Below are positions 1 to 9,360 of a stretch of DNA of 64,000 nucleotides, in pieces. The translations under genes were made by a program, and so were the position numbers. The stretch comes from Erythrobacter sp. NAP1 (GTDB taxonomy: Bacteria; Pseudomonadota; Alphaproteobacteria; Sphingomonadales; Sphingomonadaceae): positions 1,744,474 through 1,808,473 of the forward strand of contig NZ_CH672390.1 of NCBI RefSeq assembly GCF_000152865.1. Reading direction: 5' to 3'. Positions within the stretch are counted from its first letter, which is position 1; every line of letters starts with the position of its first letter. The notes beneath the pieces were generated by a model. That model was not told where the DNA came from and did no database searches. It saw only the letters and a list, made by a program, of their open reading frames with translations.

Positions 1-926
1 GCACCTATGGCTGGCCCAAGGGCTGGCGCCCTCGCCCGCGTTACCTTGCCAAGATGACCGCGCGCGCCCTGCCACTCATCGGGGCTGACGTGATCGAGCG
101 CGGCACGCGACTGCTCGACGTGTTCCTGCTTGGTCAGGCGACTTCGGCAGCAACCGTCGGCATCTACTGGTTTGCCAAGGAAGTCGTGAGCCTGCCGCAG
201 AAGCTCAAATCAAGCTTCGAGCCGATCCTCTCGCCGGTCATCACCAAGAACCTGAAGATCGGCAACATGGACGCAATCGCCGCGCAGGTGCGGCAAGTCG
301 GCTTCTGGATTATCGCGCTGCAATTCGGGATCGCGCTCATGCTCGCAATTCCGGGCGAGGCAGTCATGGGCCTCGGCGGTCCGGCCATCGTCGGCGGTAC
401 TGGCGCGCTCGCCATTCTGCTTGCCGCAGAAGTGGTCGCATCAATGGCAGTCGTTTCCGAGAGCGTTCTGGTCTACATCGCGAGGAAGAGGAACCTGCTG
501 ATCTCCGTCGGGGTCATCACCTTGCAGGCCGCGCTTACTATCGGGTTCATTTGGCTGGCGCAGGAAATGGGTTGGGGCGAAGGCTTCCAAGCCGCTGGCG
601 CGGCGCTCGCCCTGTTCTTCGCGCTCGGCACGTCGAGCCTTGTAAAAGCGCTGGTGCTCAAGACGCTGCTCAAGGCCCCGGTATCGAACTATCGCGCCGC
701 GCTTGTTTATGCCGCAGCGCCCGCCGTTCTCGTCGGTTTTCTGTTCACCGAATTCACTCCCGAATGGGTCGAGCTTGCAATCGGTGGGCCGTTGATTCTC
801 GTGGTCTATATGTGGGTCATCTGGAAGCGCGGTTTCGAGGAATCGGACAAGGTCTTGTTCCGCAAGAATGCCAAGTTGCCCGAGGAAATTCTGGAAGCCG
901 CCGAAAGCACGGGCAAGCCGCTCTGA
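1..926 (+). CDS. Polysaccharide/oligosaccharide flippase (Wzx-like), C-terminal part
   Basis: The reading frame is open to the left edge, so this is the 3' part of a longer gene. An internal ATG at 54 is probably not the start. The visible ~308 residues hold about seven hydrophobic segments and end in a charged cytoplasmic tail (KGRF-type linker, then NAKLPEEILEA). The arrangement resembles the C-terminal half of the polysaccharide biosynthesis/MATE-like flippases that move lipid-linked sugar units across the inner membrane. Small hydrophobic and Gly residues dominate and no enzymatic motif is visible. Family assignment rests on overall membrane-protein style plus the loop VSLPQKLKSSFEPILSPVI, which is typical of this superfamily. 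The sugar substrate cannot be told, and the partner glycosyltransferases would lie to the left of the window. Confidence 0.75.
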   Translation, partial: TYGWPKGWRPRPRYLAKMTARALPLIGADVIERGTRLLDVFLLGQATSAATVGIYWFAKEVVSLPQKLKSSFEPILSPVITKNLKIGNMDAIAAQVRQVGFWIIALQFGIALMLAIPGEAVMGLGGPAIVGGTGALAILLAAEVVASMAVVSESVLVYIARKRNLLISVGVITLQAALTIGFIWLAQEMGWGEGFQAAGAALALFFALGTSSLVKALVLKTLLKAPVSNYRAALVYAAAPAVLVGFLFTEFTPEWVELAIGGPLILVVYMWVIWKRGFEESDKVLFRKNAKLPEEILEAAESTGKPL

Positions 927-1051
927 TCGGCGTTAAAACGTTGGTTTTCAGCCAGTTGCGCCAAAACATTTCATCGTCCTGACAGCACGTTCAGTCGTTA
1001 TTCACGCCCCGAGGCTGACCTTTCGAACGGGTAAGTCGAGGGGAGTAAGCA

Positions 1052-2782
1052 ATGGGTCCTTTTAAGCATTTCCACCTCAAGCTGGTCGGTGCAGCAGCGC
1101 TCGGCCTTTTCGTTGCAAGCTGCGCGCAGCCAAGTGAGCAGATCGTCGTAACCGGGTCGCCAGCGCCGACGTCGGGAACGAAGGCACCTCCGCCTCCGCC
1201 ACCGCCCCCTCCACCACCACCGCCTCCGCCGTCGCAGGCCTTGGCTGACAACACGGTGGTCGTCACCGCTTCGCGCCGGGCCGGTGCACCAAGCAGGAGC
1301 AGAACCGGCGCGGTCTCAGCCGAAGTGGCCTCCGCACCGCGAGGCTACTCGATCCCGCCAGTGGTTGTGCCGGTCGATCCGGGCCGCGAACGCTATGACG
1401 GCGAAGAGGTCTCGCCGGTCAAGCTGGTGAGCGCCGAGCCGGTCTCCACCTTCAGCGTCGATGTCGACACCGGCGCGTACGCCAACACCCGCCGTTTCCT
1501 GCGGCAAGGGGTCACTCCACCGCGCGATGCTGTGCGGACCGAGGAGATGATCAACTATTTCCGCTACGATTACGCACGGCCAACGACGCGCGACGTGCCT
1601 TTCACCACCAACATCGATGTCGCGAAGACGCCGTGGAACGAGGACACCTACCTCATGCGGATCGGCCTTCGCGGCTACGATATCGAGCGTGACGAGCGCC
1701 CACCTGCGAACCTCGTATTCCTGATGGATGTCTCGGGTTCGATGGGCAGCCCTGACAAGCTGCCGCTTGTCCAGACCGCGCTCTCCGGCCTTGCAGGTGA
1801 ACTGGGCGAGCAGGACCGTGTCTCGATCGTGGTCTATGCTGGAGCCGCTGGCCTGGTGCTCGAACCCACCAACGACACGGCGAAAATCCGCGCAGCGCTC
1901 ATGTCGCTTTCTGCAGGCGGGTCGACCGCCGGGGGAGCAGGCATCCAGCTCGCTTACAACATCGCCGAGGACAACTTCATCGAAGGCGGTGTCAACCGCG
2001 TGATCCTTGCCACCGACGGCGACTTCAATGTCGGCGTGTCGGACCGCGATGCGCTCGTCGAGATGGTCGAGAAGAACCGAGACCGCGGGATAACCTTGAC
2101 CACGCTCGGGTTTGGCACGGGCAACTTCAACGAAGCGATGATGGAGCAGATCGCCAACAAGGGTAACGGCAATTACGCCTACATCGACAGCGCTCTCGAA
2201 GCGAAAAAGGTGCTGAGCGACGAAATGAGCTCGACGCTCTTCACCATCGCCAAGGACGTGAAGATCCAGGTCGAATTCAACCCAGCCGTCATCAGCCAGT
2301 ACCGCCTTGTCGGCTACGAAAACCGCGTGCTGCGCGAGCAGGACTTCGACAATGACGCGGTCGATGCGGGCGATATTGGTGCCGGCCACCAGGTCACCGC
2401 GATCTATGAGGTAGTCCCAACTGGCAGCGATGGCTGGATCAAGCCGCGCCGCTATGAGGATGCAGTCGATGCCGAAGCCACCCGCCGCATGGCAGAGGCA
2501 GCGCACGTCAAATTGCGCTTCAAGCTTCCCGATGGCGACACCTCGCGCCTGATCGACACGGTCGTGATGAGCGATGCGTTTCTCGAAGCAGGTGCACCCT
2601 CGGGCGACTTCGCCTTCGCCGCAGCGGTCGCCGCCTATGGGCAGATCCTTCGCGGAGACGACCTTATGATGGGCTTCGACCACGATGACATCGAAGCGCT
2701 TGCCGGACGGCAGAGCAACTTCATCCGGCAGGAGTTCCTTGAACTCAATGCCATTGCAGGCGCCGCTCGCGGGGGCGGCTGA
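1052..2782 (+). CDS. YfbK-type von Willebrand factor A lipoprotein
   Basis: This is a 576-residue protein with a lipoprotein signal (basic start, hydrophobic stretch, lipobox VASC with Cys24). A run of 15 prolines follows at about residues 47-61 and probably works as a rigid spacer from the membrane. The YfbK N-terminal domain is recognisable from TFSVDVDTGAYANTRRFL and TEEMINYFRYDY. A VWA domain follows with an intact MIDAS motif (DVSGS, Asp226). The C-terminal third matches the DUF3520 region that accompanies this family. VWA/MIDAS proteins bind divalent metal and usually a protein partner. The function of the YfbK family is poorly known, and an envelope role is inferred from the lipobox. 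The start at 1052 follows GGGGAGTAAGCA. The gene ends at a strong terminator and stands alone. Confidence 0.88.
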   Translation: MGPFKHFHLKLVGAAALGLFVASCAQPSEQIVVTGSPAPTSGTKAPPPPPPPPPPPPPPPSQALADNTVVVTASRRAGAPSRSRTGAVSAEVASAPRGYSIPPVVVPVDPGRERYDGEEVSPVKLVSAEPVSTFSVDVDTGAYANTRRFLRQGVTPPRDAVRTEEMINYFRYDYARPTTRDVPFTTNIDVAKTPWNEDTYLMRIGLRGYDIERDERPPANLVFLMDVSGSMGSPDKLPLVQTALSGLAGELGEQDRVSIVVYAGAAGLVLEPTNDTAKIRAALMSLSAGGSTAGGAGIQLAYNIAEDNFIEGGVNRVILATDGDFNVGVSDRDALVEMVEKNRDRGITLTTLGFGTGNFNEAMMEQIANKGNGNYAYIDSALEAKKVLSDEMSSTLFTIAKDVKIQVEFNPAVISQYRLVGYENRVLREQDFDNDAVDAGDIGAGHQVTAIYEVVPTGSDGWIKPRRYEDAVDAEATRRMAEAAHVKLRFKLPDGDTSRLIDTVVMSDAFLEAGAPSGDFAFAAAVAAYGQILRGDDLMMGFDHDDIEALAGRQSNFIRQEFLELNAIAGAARGGG

Positions 2783-2800
2783 ATACACCGGACCCCAAGG

Positions 2801-2832
2801 CGCCGCGCTACACGGTTAGGGATAGCGCGGCG
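2801..2832 (+). terminator. Perfect 10-bp GC-rich hairpin after the VWA gene
   Basis: CGCCGCGCTA at 2801-2810 pairs perfectly with TAGCGCGGCG at 2823-2832 around a 12-nt loop. It lies 18 nt after the VWA stop codon. There is no T-run, so it may be an RNA 3'-end stabiliser rather than the termination point, which is probably the next hairpin. Confidence 0.55.
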
Positions 2833-2841
2833 TCAGGCGCA

Positions 2842-2880
2842 CGGCTGGAGCCACCTGGCGAGTGTGGCTCCGGCCGTTTT
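2842..2880 (+). terminator. Intrinsic terminator of the VWA gene
   Basis: CGGCTGGAGCCAC at 2842-2854 pairs with GTGGCTCCGGCCG at 2864-2876. This gives a 13-bp stem with one G-T wobble and a 9-nt loop, followed directly by TTTT. It is the clearest rho-independent terminator in the window and separates the VWA lipoprotein gene from the next membrane protein. Confidence 0.75.
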
Positions 2881-2977
2881 CGCGTCTGGCGCCGGGCCAA
2901 CCGTCTTGGGCTAACCCGCTCGCGCTGCTAAGGGGCTGCCAACCCTTTCCGAATTCGCCTTTTTCGAGGAGCTTTGC

Positions 2978-3628
2978 ATGTCGCCACAATACACCCAGGC
3001 TGCCATCATGATCGCGATTGCGGTCGTCTTCGTGGCGCTCGCGATCTGGCTATGGCTGCGAGCCAACCGGAAGACGACGATTGTCGATGATGGCAAGAGC
3101 GGCAAGGACGTGCTCGACGAAGGCGCTGAACGTGCGGCGCGCAACCACGCGCTGATCGATGCGCCGACGGCGGTCAAACAGGACTTCGGGCAGACCAGCG
3201 CGAACGCAAATTCCGATAAAATCGCAGCGGCTGGTGAAACCGCGGACGCCGAGGCTGGCGTTTCGGTCGCCCCGACCGTTGGCGATCCCGTGCCACCGCG
3301 CCCCGATCACTGGGAAGCAGAGCAGCCCGCAGATGCCATCCCGACCCCGGCTCCCGCCCCTACCCCTGCCCCCGAAGCTGAAGCCGAGGCAGACGATCTC
3401 ACCCGCATCAAAGGCCTTGGCCCCAAGCTGCGCACCATCCTTGCTGAACAGGGCATCACCCGTTTCGACCAGATCGCGGCTTGGAGCGACGAAGACATTG
3501 CGCGAATCGATGCAGGACTGGGCCGTTTTTCTGGCCGCATCACTCGCGATCAGTGGGTCGAACAAGCCAAGCTCCTGAGCGCCAAGGACGAGAGCGGTTT
3601 CACCTCTAAGTTCGGCCAAACGCGGTAG
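2978..3628 (+). CDS. Membrane-anchored protein with C-terminal helix-hairpin-helix domain
   Basis: 216 residues. A single N-terminal membrane segment (about residues 8-26) is followed by a low-complexity charged and Ala/Pro-rich linker that includes a PTPAPAPTPAPEAEAEA stretch. The C-terminal domain (about 138-200) begins LTRIKGLGPKLRTILAEQGI, a helix-hairpin-helix signature. Similar domains occur as C-terminal tails on alphaproteobacterial NuoE and ribosomal protein L21 fusions and in small membrane proteins of unknown role. HhH domains can bind DNA non-specifically, but that is only a family-level possibility here. The start at 2978 follows GAGGAGCTTTGC. The gene appears monocistronic, after the terminator of the VWA gene. 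Confidence 0.75.
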   Translation: MSPQYTQAAIMIAIAVVFVALAIWLWLRANRKTTIVDDGKSGKDVLDEGAERAARNHALIDAPTAVKQDFGQTSANANSDKIAAAGETADAEAGVSVAPTVGDPVPPRPDHWEAEQPADAIPTPAPAPTPAPEAEAEADDLTRIKGLGPKLRTILAEQGITRFDQIAAWSDEDIARIDAGLGRFSGRITRDQWVEQAKLLSAKDESGFTSKFGQTR

Positions 3629-3744
3629 AAACAAAGGCTAAACGCCGTTCTATGGCAACTTTCTGAGCGTGCGTGTTGGGGTTCGCGCAAAAATTGTGTT
3701 ATGCAACTTACCGAGGGATCAGGACGCTAACAGAGGACTGATTC

Positions 3745-4113
3745 GTGGCTCAGAAAATTCTCGTTGCCGAAGACGAAATGATCGTCGCTTTCGATCTGAT
3801 CGACACCGTTGAAGAAGCGGGGTTCGAGGTCGATGGACCGCATGCCGGTGTCTCATCGGCCATGCTTGCCTATCAGAAAGAAAAACCCGACCTCGCAATT
3901 TTCGACATCGAATTGCAGGATGGCAACGCGCTCGAGCTCGCCCGGACCCTGATGGAAGAAGACGTGCCGGTCGTGTTTTACACGGGCAGCCGCCGCGTTA
4001 ACGATGTCGCCGAGCAATTCCCGAACTCCTTCCCGCTCGCCAAGCCTTGCCCGCCCTCCGCGATGCTGAGCACAATCAGCGAAGCGCTGGAATTTCGTCC
4101 AAGCGAAGCGTAA
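3745..4113 (+). CDS. Orphan single-domain response regulator
   Basis: 122 residues forming just a receiver domain. VAEDE supplies the acidic pocket near the N-terminus, Asp54 in AIFDIELQDG is the predicted phosphate acceptor, the Thr position is in VVFYTGS, and the conserved Lys is in LAKPCPP. There is no output domain, so it would act by protein-protein contact, as CheY- or Spo0F-like proteins do. The start codon is GTG at 3745, preceded by CAGAGGA. No histidine kinase is adjacent. The style (short regulator named CheY-like, common in sphingomonads) gives no pathway. Confidence 0.85.
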   Translation: MAQKILVAEDEMIVAFDLIDTVEEAGFEVDGPHAGVSSAMLAYQKEKPDLAIFDIELQDGNALELARTLMEEDVPVVFYTGSRRVNDVAEQFPNSFPLAKPCPPSAMLSTISEALEFRPSEA

Positions 4114-4194
4114 GCTCCCGAAGCGATTGTCCCGCCCCTTGCAGGCCGCCACGAGTCCTGCGAGAGACGGGCAACAAGTTTCAGGAGCAACCAG

Positions 4195-5409
<1,215 letters not shown>

Positions 5410-5611
5410 TCGCTGCGTTGGTGCACTCCGGAGAGCAAAACGGAACGCTGTCCTACATGGCTTGTAATCGCTATGCAGGTCGGGTGAAAACGCGCACCGG
5501 CCCTTTTGCGATACGTTCGCAAGTAACCTGCCAAGTGCCTGAAAACGCTGGCGCAGTTTTTGCCCTGGACCGTGTAACATGCGGTCCACTTCTTGGTGCA
5601 GGAGCTGCCTC

Positions 5612-6253
5612 ATGAGGCTGTTTGGCTACTACCGAAGCTCGACGAGCTACCGGTTGCGGATCGCGCTTGAGCTCAAGGGTCTTGATTACGAGAGCGCGCC
5701 GGTCAACCTGCTCAAGATGGCACAGAAGGAAGAGACCTTCACCAGCCGCAACCCCTTTGCGACCGTGCCCATGCTGGAAGCCGATGGCCGCGACCGGGCG
5801 CAGTCGATGGCCATGCTCGAATGGCTGGACGAAGCCTATCCGGCAAACCCGCTGCTGCCAGAGGGACTGGAGGATCGCTACACCGTGCGCGAGCTCGCCT
5901 ACGCCATCGCGACCGAGTTGCATGCACCGCTCAACCTCTCGACGCTCAAGTATATGAAGAACGAGCTTGGCCATTCGCAAAACGAGATCGACGAGTGGTA
6001 TCGCCACTGGTGCGGCGTGCGACTGACGCCGGTGGAGCAGCGGCTGGCGCAGCTTGATGCGGGCGACTTCGTGATGGAAGCGCCCGGCCTGTTCGAAGTG
6101 GTACTGCTGCCGCAATGCTACAACGCGCGGCGTTTCGCCTACGACATCGACGCTCACCCACATATCGCGCGGATCGAAGCGGCATGCCTTGCCCTGCCCG
6201 CCTTCCAGCGCGCTCACCCGGACAACCAACCAGACAATCCCGAGAAGGCCTGA
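5612..6253 (+). CDS. maiA: Maleylacetoacetate isomerase (zeta-class GST)
   Basis: 213 residues. It isomerises maleylacetoacetate to fumarylacetoacetate with glutathione as cofactor, in tyrosine/homogentisate degradation. The N-terminal motif RSSTSYRLRIALELKGLDYE is the zeta-class GST signature with the Ser/Ser/Cys-type glutathione site (here SSTS). NPFATVPMLE supplies the cis-Pro and QSMAMLEWLDE the Gln-Ser glutathione contacts. ATG 5612 is preferred over the ATG at 5579 because CAGGAG sits just upstream and the protein then begins directly at the first beta strand. The next gene starts 1 nt after the stop, so the two are an operon. Homogentisate dioxygenase itself is not in this window. Confidence 0.88.
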   Translation: MRLFGYYRSSTSYRLRIALELKGLDYESAPVNLLKMAQKEETFTSRNPFATVPMLEADGRDRAQSMAMLEWLDEAYPANPLLPEGLEDRYTVRELAYAIATELHAPLNLSTLKYMKNELGHSQNEIDEWYRHWCGVRLTPVEQRLAQLDAGDFVMEAPGLFEVVLLPQCYNARRFAYDIDAHPHIARIEAACLALPAFQRAHPDNQPDNPEKA

Positions 6254-6254
6254 C

Positions 6255-7265
6255 ATGAAACTCGCAACGCTTAATGACGGAACACGCGACGGCAAACTGG
6301 TCGTCGTATCCAAGGACCTCACTCGCTGCTGTGCCGCAGGCTACATCGCTCCGACTATGCAGGCAGCGCTCGACAACTGGGCGCGGGTTGCGCCGGAACT
6401 CGAGGTGCTGGCGCGCGATGTCGAACACGAGGCCGTGCCGTGCGAGCGCTTCCATGAGAGGCAGGCCCACTCGCCGCTTCCGCGCGCCTATCAGTGGGCA
6501 GACGGATCGGCCTACATCAACCACGTGGAACTGGTGCGAAAGGCGCGCGATGCCGAAGTGCCGGAGAGCTTCTATCACGATCCGCTGATGTATCAGGGCG
6601 GCAGCGACGGCTTCCTGCCCCCGCGCGCCGACATCCCGCTGGGCGATACCAAATGGGGCTGCGACATGGAGGGCGAAGTCGCCGTCGTCGTAGACGACGT
6701 GCCGATGGGCGTGAGCTCCGAAGATGCGGCAGGCCATATCAAGCTCATCATGCTGGTGAACGACGTGAGCCTGCGCGGCCTGATCCCCGGCGAGCTTGCC
6801 AAGGGCTTCGGGTTCTTCCAGTCCAAGCCTGCGAGTGCCTTCTCACCGGTCGCGGTTACGCCCGACGAGCTTGGCGATGCGTGGAAGGACAGTCTCATCC
6901 ACCTGCCGCTGATGGTCGACTACAATGGCGAGCCGTTCGGCCGCGCCGAGGTAGGTAAGGACGCGACCTTCAACATGGCCCAGTTGGTCGCACACGCGGC
7001 CAAGACCCGATCGCTATGCGCAGGCTCGATCATCGGATCGGGCACGATCAGTAACAAGGGCGCCGACGGCGGTCCGGGCAAGCCGGTCGCCGATGGCGGC
7101 CTTGGCTATTCGTGCATCGCCGAGATCCGCATGATCGAAACAATCCGCGACGGCGAGCCGAGCACCCGCTTCATGGCTCCTGGCGACACGGTGAAGATCG
7201 AAATGCGCGATGGCGAGAACCACTCAATCTTCGGCTCGATCGAACAGGCCGTGGTGCAGGCTTAA
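6255..7265 (+). CDS. Fumarylacetoacetate hydrolase-family enzyme
   Basis: 336 residues. The FAH fold hydrolyses C-C bonds of beta-diketo acids with a divalent metal. The metal-binding acid cluster is visible in [14 protein letters not shown] and the preceding [10 protein letters not shown]. The N-terminus [20 protein letters not shown] is characteristic of the short FAH type found with maiA. Its pairing with maleylacetoacetate isomerase (1 nt apart) supports the last step of homogentisate breakdown, giving fumarate and acetoacetate. The protein is shorter than classical ~420-residue FAH, so an alternative acylpyruvase-like substrate cannot be excluded. The start at ATG 6255 avoids a 22-residue extension that would overlap maiA. 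Its stop codon overlaps the stop of the convergent alternative oxidase gene. Confidence 0.82.
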   Translation: MKLATLNDGTRDGKLVVVSKDLTRCCAAGYIAPTMQAALDNWARVAPELEVLARDVEHEAVPCERFHERQAHSPLPRAYQWADGSAYINHVELVRKARDAEVPESFYHDPLMYQGGSDGFLPPRADIPLGDTKWGCDMEGEVAVVVDDVPMGVSSEDAAGHIKLIMLVNDVSLRGLIPGELAKGFGFFQSKPASAFSPVAVTPDELGDAWKDSLIHLPLMVDYNGEPFGRAEVGKDATFNMAQLVAHAAKTRSLCAGSIIGSGTISNKGADGGPGKPVADGGLGYSCIAEIRMIETIRDGEPSTRFMAPGDTVKIEMRDGENHSIFGSIEQAVVQA

Positions 7266-7960
7266 GCCTCGCCCAGCTTGCGCCGCTTGGCACGCGTGCC
7301 ATCGCGGCGCTCGTCTATGCGGTCGACGAAGCAGTGGTTGACGTCGCGGTGCTCCGCCTCGTCAGCGCGCACGGCGATGATGACATCGCTCAGGCGCGCA
7401 TCGCTGTGAAGCTGCCAATAGTCGATCGCGATCTGCGGCGCAGGCACGTTCTCATGGCGACCTGATTCGACCTCCTTGAGGTACGCGGTGTAGCTGATCA
7501 CGGCCTCCTCCTCGAAGTAACCAACCACCCGGTGCGCGGTGCGCGGGGCGAGCAGGTAGAGGAAGAAATAGAAGTTGTAGAACACCAGCTGGACCGAGAG
7601 GATCAGGAACCGCTCAAACGCATTGGGCTTGGCGATTTCGATGAAGGTCATGAGGTGCATGCGCTCATTCTCGGCCTCGTCGAGAAGAGTGCGGATCCAG
7701 CCCTCGTCATCGCGCATTCGGCGAAGCGCGCGAAGGTGCTGAAGCAGGCCGCCGACCATTCCGGGCACGGCAGCGACGGTCTCGAGCACCACGGCGCGGT
7801 GGCCATAGCGCCTGGCGAAGAAGGTGTCGGCGAAGAAGCGCAGCAGCTTCACGAAAGCGAAGGCGACATGGTCGCTCTTCGACTGCGGCGCGACATGCGA
7901 GGTGACGTCAGCGTCGTAGTTGACCTGACGGACAAGAGGACGGGTATCGAACTGTTGCAT
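7262..7960 (-). CDS. aox: Alternative oxidase (di-iron ubiquinol oxidase)
   Basis: 232 residues. AOX takes electrons from ubiquinol and reduces oxygen to water without proton pumping, as an interfacial inner-membrane protein resistant to cyanide and NO. All six di-iron ligands can be placed: Glu60 in LETVAAVPG, Glu99 and His102 in ENERMH, one Glu of [10 protein letters not shown] (150-152), and Glu201 and His204 in RADEAEH. It lacks the long N-terminal extension and regulatory Cys of plant enzymes, as other bacterial AOX proteins do. It is convergent with the FAH-family gene, with stop codons overlapping inside TTAA. No dedicated regulator is adjacent, and its 195-nt upstream region shows no clear operator. 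AOX is sporadic in Alphaproteobacteria. Confidence 0.92.
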   Translation of the reverse strand: MQQFDTRPLVRQVNYDADVTSHVAPQSKSDHVAFAFVKLLRFFADTFFARRYGHRAVVLETVAAVPGMVGGLLQHLRALRRMRDDEGWIRTLLDEAENERMHLMTFIEIAKPNAFERFLILSVQLVFYNFYFFLYLLAPRTAHRVVGYFEEEAVISYTAYLKEVESGRHENVPAPQIAIDYWQLHSDARLSDVIIAVRADEAEHRDVNHCFVDRIDERRDGTRAKRRKLGEA

Positions 7961-8155
7961 GGGAAACTCTCAAGTGGCCTGATCCCTTCTACTCGACCCT
8001 CATGTCGAGCGCCCTGATCAGGTCGCCATCGGCAGCTGAGATATAGAGATCACGCCCCGGAATTACCCGAGAAACGCACACAATAGCTGTTCGTTTTCAT
8101 GCAACACAGGAGCGAGATCGCCTCCCACTCCTGCGTAATGCGCAATCGCTAGAGA

Positions 8156-9241
8156 TCAGAAGCCGAGGCTCTCCGCCACCGCTTCGTTCACGATCTTGCC
8201 CTCGTGAACGTTGAGGCCGAGGCGCAGATGCGGATCGTCCTCGCAAGCCTTCACAACACCCTTGTTGGCGAGCGCAAGGCCGAAAGGCAGCGTCGCATTG
8301 TTGAGCGCATAGCTCGACGTATGCGGGACAGCGCCAGGCATGTTGGCAACGCAATAGTGGATGATGTCGTCGACCATATAAGTCGGCGCATCGTGCGTCG
8401 TCGGCTTGGACGTTTCGAAACAGCCGCCCTGGTCAATCGCAACATCGACCAGCACCGCGCGGTGCTTCATCAGGCCGAGCATGTCGCGCGTCACCAGCTT
8501 GGGAGCGCTCGCACCCGGGATGAGCACTGCACCAACCACCACGTCGGCTTCGGTAATCGCGTCTTCGATTGTGCCTGCGTTCGAATAGCGCGTGGTGGCA
8601 CGGCCCTGAAACATGTCGTCAAGCTCGCGAATACGCGGGAGCGACCGGTCGAGGATCTCGACGTTTGCGCCAAGGCCAACCGCCATGCGCGCAGCCTGCG
8701 TTCCGACAACGCCGCCGCCGATCACGACGACCTTCGCCGGAAGCACGCCGGGCACCCCGCCCATCAGGATGCCGCGACCGCCATTATTGGCGTGGCTCGA
8801 ATGAGCGCTTGCTTCGATCGAGAGACGACCTGCCACTTCGCTCATCGGAGCAAGCAGCGGGAGGCCTCCGTCACGGTCGGTGACGGTCTCGTAGGCGACA
8901 GCCGAAACGCCGCTTTCCATCAGGCCCTTTGCCTGCTCGGGGTCAGGGGCGAGGTGGAGATAGGTAAAAAGGATTTGCCCTTCGCGCAGCTGCACCCACT
9001 CGTTCGGCTGCGGCTCCTTGACCTTCACGATCATCTCGGCGCTCGCGAATACCTCTTCGGCGGTGTCAACGATCTCGGCGCCAATCGCACGGTAATCGTC
9101 ATCGGTCTTGCTGATCCCGGTGCCAGCGCCGCTTTCAAGCATGACGCGGTGACCCGCGGCGATGTACTCGCGCGCGGATTCAGGCGTGAGGCCGACGCGA
9201 TATTCGTGGTTCTTGATCTCTTTCGGGACGCCGACGAGCAT
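8156..9241 (-). CDS. ald: Alanine dehydrogenase
   Basis: 361 residues. It catalyses the reversible NAD-dependent deamination of L-alanine to pyruvate and ammonium. The N-terminus [20 protein letters not shown] and the conserved VKVKEPQ (Lys that contacts pyruvate) match the family. The Rossmann segment [20 protein letters not shown] lies near residue 170, and the acid after NVEILDRS favours NAD. ATG at 9241 is preceded by GAGAGGAGAAAGCC, a strong ribosome site, so the longer open frame upstream is not used. It is transcribed divergently from the semialdehyde dehydrogenase at 9361. A perfect 14-bp palindrome lies in the shared 119-nt promoter region and may bind a common regulator. Confidence 0.92.
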   Translation of the reverse strand: MLVGVPKEIKNHEYRVGLTPESAREYIAAGHRVMLESGAGTGISKTDDDYRAIGAEIVDTAEEVFASAEMIVKVKEPQPNEWVQLREGQILFTYLHLAPDPEQAKGLMESGVSAVAYETVTDRDGGLPLLAPMSEVAGRLSIEASAHSSHANNGGRGILMGGVPGVLPAKVVVIGGGVVGTQAARMAVGLGANVEILDRSLPRIRELDDMFQGRATTRYSNAGTIEDAITEADVVVGAVLIPGASAPKLVTRDMLGLMKHRAVLVDVAIDQGGCFETSKPTTHDAPTYMVDDIIHYCVANMPGAVPHTSSYALNNATLPFGLALANKGVVKACEDDPHLRLGLNVHEGKIVNEAVAESLGF

Positions 9242-9294
9242 GGCTTTCTCCTCTCGACTCAGGGCTTGCGTCCCCCTAGCGCCGACGCAACAAT

Positions 9295-9308
9295 GTTTCA
9301 ATTGAAAC
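9295..9308. promoter_or_regulatory. Perfect palindrome between ald and the aldehyde dehydrogenase gene
   Basis: GTTTCAATTGAAAC is a perfect 14-bp palindrome. It is centred in the 119-nt gap between the two divergent starts, 53 nt from each gene start. A further CAATTG occurs at 9314-9319. The position fits an operator for a regulator acting on both genes, and Lrp/AsnC-type control of ald is known in other bacteria. The binding protein is not identifiable here. Confidence 0.45.
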
Positions 9309-9360
9309 GAACTCAATTGCTCGCCACATTGATGCGCAAGAGACAAGCAGGAGACACCGC

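Noticed and set aside
991..1266. Poly-glycine minus-strand frame
   Set aside because: Mirror of the CCN poly-proline codons in the VWA lipoprotein; not a gene.
1316..2788. 490-codon minus-strand open frame opposite the VWA gene
   Set aside because: It is the shadow of the well-supported YfbK-type gene; its product has no domain, signal or ribosome site.
5471..6322. 283-codon minus-strand frame across maiA
   Set aside because: Antisense to maleylacetoacetate isomerase, no domain.
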